A DNA stretch of 45,439 nt from Pseudomonadota bacterium (GTDB taxonomy: Bacteria; Pseudomonadota; Alphaproteobacteria; Sphingomonadales; Sphingomonadaceae): contig JAJYQP010000072.1 in NCBI GenBank assembly GCA_021794525.1, positions 1-45,439 on the forward strand, written 5' to 3'. Below, piece by piece: positions 43,794-45,439 of this stretch (its first letter is position 1; the number at the start of each line of letters is the position of its first letter). Under the pieces are notes generated by a model. That model was not told the origin of the DNA, did not search any database, and was given only the letters and a program-made list of their open reading frames with translations. Both the position numbers and the translations under genes were made by a program.

Positions 43794-45419
43794 ATGAAAG
43801 ACATGGCCTTGTGGAACGAGGGTGACTGGATCGCGGTGATCGCGGTCTTCGTCCTGGCCGTGTTCCTGGCGGTCGGGGCCAAGGTCGCGATTCAGCGCGA
43901 GCCGGAATTCGCGGGCCATCCCAAGGGCCTGTACATGCTCTTCTTCGCCGAAATGTGGGAGCGGTTCTCCTACTACGGCATGCGCGCGCTGCTGATTTTC
44001 TACCTGACCCAGCACTGGCTGTTCGCGGACGCCAAGTCGAACCTGATCTACGGCGCCTATACCAGCCTCGTCTACATCACCCCTGTGCTCGGCGGCTATC
44101 TCGCCGACCGTTACCTGGGTCAGCGCAAGGCGGTGCTGTTCGGCGGGCTGCTGCTCGCGGTCGGCCACAGCCTGATGGCGGTGGAGGGCGTCGGCGGGCA
44201 GAGCGATCCCACGATCAACGTGTTCTGGGCCGCGCTCGCCTTCATCATCGTCGGCTCGGGCTTCCTGAAGGCGAACATTTCGGTGATGGTGGGCCAGCTC
44301 TACAAGCTGACCGACGTGCGCCGCGATGGCGCCTACACAATCTTCTACATGGGCATCAACGTCGGCGCGGCAATCGGCACGATCCTCGTCGGCTATCTCG
44401 GTCAGACGATCGGCTGGGGCTTCGGCTTCGGCCTTGCGGGCATCGGGATGCTCGCCGGCCTGATCGTCTTCGTGCTGGGCAAGAAGGCGCTGATGGGTGG
44501 GGGCGAAGCACCGGTGGCGCTGAGCAAGGGCCGCGAGATGACGCTTTACGCCATCGGCTTCGCCGCCGTCGCCGTAATCTGGGCGCTGGTGCAGTACCAG
44601 GATGTCATCCAGACCCTGCTTGCGATCTCGGGCGTCGCGCTGCTGGGATATGTCCTTTACGAAAGCTTCAAGCTGCCCAAGGAACCACGCGAGCGGATGT
44701 TCGCGATCCTGTTCCTGATCAGCCTCAACCCGCTGTTCTGGGGGCTGTTCGAGCAGGCTGGCGGATCGATGAATCTGTTCACCGACCGCTTCGTTGCCAA
44801 GGGCGACGTCCCGGCCTCGATCTTCCAGTCGATCAACCCGATCTACATTATCCTGCTGGCTCCGCTGTTCGCGGCGTTGTGGCAATGGCTGGGCAGGCGC
44901 GGCAAGGAGCCGAGCGCGCCGGCCAAGTTCGGCCTGGCGCTGGCGCAGATGGGGCTCGGCAATCTCGTGCTCGTCTGGGGCGCCGAGGCCTATGGCGTCG
45001 AGGCGATGACGCCGGTGATCTTCGTGTTCCTGTACTACCTTCTCGCCACCACCGGCGAGCTCTGCCTCAGCCCCGTCGGCCTGTCGGCGATGAACCGGCT
45101 CGCGCCGAAATTCCTCGCCAGCCTGATCATGGGCGCATGGTTCTACATGACCGCGGTCGGAAATTTCGTGGCCGGCAAGATCGGCGAAGCAACCGGCGGA
45201 CACGATGGCGAGATGAGCAAGCAGGCGCTGCTCGACATCTACCAGCTGTTCGGCTGGATCGCCATCGGCGCGGCGGTCGCCGTGCTGCTGGTCAGCCCGA
45301 TCGTGAAGCGCTGGATGCACCTCGACACCCTCGAGGATCGCGAGCCCGACGAGGCGCTTGCCGGTCAGCGCGAGATTGCCGAGCCGCAGGCGGCGGGCGT
45401 CCATCCCGCCGCCAACTGA
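43794..45419 (+). CDS. POT/PTR2-family proton-coupled peptide transporter
   Basis: 541 residues with about fourteen membrane helices. It imports di- and tripeptides with protons. The PTR2 signature is seen in FFAEMWERFSYYGMRALL (about residues 44-61, with the ExxER motif), and YTSLVYITPVLGGYLADRYL follows as in the family. The GWGFGFGLAGIGM and FYYLLATTGELCLSPVG blocks are also typical. GGGGAG before ATG 43794 supports this start. The divergent YtrA-type regulator may control it. With the M28 and M23 peptidases it may serve peptide use, but there is no direct link. Confidence 0.95.
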   Translation: MKDMALWNEGDWIAVIAVFVLAVFLAVGAKVAIQREPEFAGHPKGLYMLFFAEMWERFSYYGMRALLIFYLTQHWLFADAKSNLIYGAYTSLVYITPVLGGYLADRYLGQRKAVLFGGLLLAVGHSLMAVEGVGGQSDPTINVFWAALAFIIVGSGFLKANISVMVGQLYKLTDVRRDGAYTIFYMGINVGAAIGTILVGYLGQTIGWGFGFGLAGIGMLAGLIVFVLGKKALMGGGEAPVALSKGREMTLYAIGFAAVAVIWALVQYQDVIQTLLAISGVALLGYVLYESFKLPKEPRERMFAILFLISLNPLFWGLFEQAGGSMNLFTDRFVAKGDVPASIFQSINPIYIILLAPLFAALWQWLGRRGKEPSAPAKFGLALAQMGLGNLVLVWGAEAYGVEAMTPVIFVFLYYLLATTGELCLSPVGLSAMNRLAPKFLASLIMGAWFYMTAVGNFVAGKIGEATGGHDGEMSKQALLDIYQLFGWIAIGAAVAVLLVSPIVKRWMHLDTLEDREPDEALAGQREIAEPQAAGVHPAAN

Positions 45420-45439
45420 TACCGGCAGAAGGGGCAAAC

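Overview
The window is GC-rich, densely coded chromosomal DNA from an alphaproteobacterium, most likely a member of the Sphingomonadales close to Erythrobacteraceae. This placement is inferred from the mix of families: a very large NAD-glutamate dehydrogenase, a CYP153-like P450, an ATM1-type exporter, a tandem PilZ protein, CtrA-type boxes and a sphingomonad-style palindromic repeat. I see no phage, transposase, plasmid or CRISPR element. Almost everything is core or near-core chromosome.

Layout. 1-4738 (minus) is a run of an ATM1-like ABC exporter (cut by the left edge), a TonB-like protein, an IPNS-family dioxygenase and a nucleoside transporter. A queuosine-precursor-type transporter is divergent (4863-5564). 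Then come tRNA-Lys(UUU), folK, aguB and a frameshifted methyltransferase gene, followed by msrA. At 8780-15440 (minus) lie a P450 remnant, an acyl-CoA ligase, an M23 peptidase, and the overlapping chain glnE - 1-Cys peroxiredoxin - DUF455 protein. At 15534-18415 (plus) are an M28 lipoprotein peptidase, aguA and a 40-codon ORF. At 18416-23060 (minus) are phoD, a candidate Thr-rich leader peptide, thrS and a TauE-type permease. At 23219-32405 (plus) are a membrane protein plus XRE regulator with repeated operators, a frameshifted hydrolase, a TPR protein, an LLM oxidoreductase, NAD-GDH and a ferredoxin-reductase-like flavoprotein. queG is convergent. At 33496-37830 (plus) are a NatAB-type ABC exporter interrupted by a cloverleaf palindrome, a CYP153-like P450 and a lipoprotein MsrB. 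At 37837-42387 (minus) a PilZ protein precedes a UGM-like flavoprotein, GtrA and an STT3-like GT-C protein, with a CtrA-type box in front of that operon. The right end has tRNA-Leu(UAA), ihfB, a YtrA-type GntR regulator and a POT peptide transporter.

How genes connect. AguA and AguB together would turn agmatine into putrescine. The transporter at 4863 and QueG belong to queuosine metabolism. MsrA (cytoplasm) and MsrB (lipoprotein) repair opposite methionine sulfoxide epimers in different compartments. CYP153-like P450, ferredoxin reductase and acyl-CoA ligase could form an aliphatic oxidation route, but no ferredoxin is encoded here.

The most interesting signal is upstream of thrS: a 30-codon ORF with five consecutive threonine codons, followed 10 nt after its stop by a 9-bp hairpin with alternative pairings. 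This is what a ribosome-mediated attenuator of threonyl-tRNA synthetase would look like. Two otherwise well-conserved genes carry single-base frameshifts, so either local gene decay or sequence error is present.
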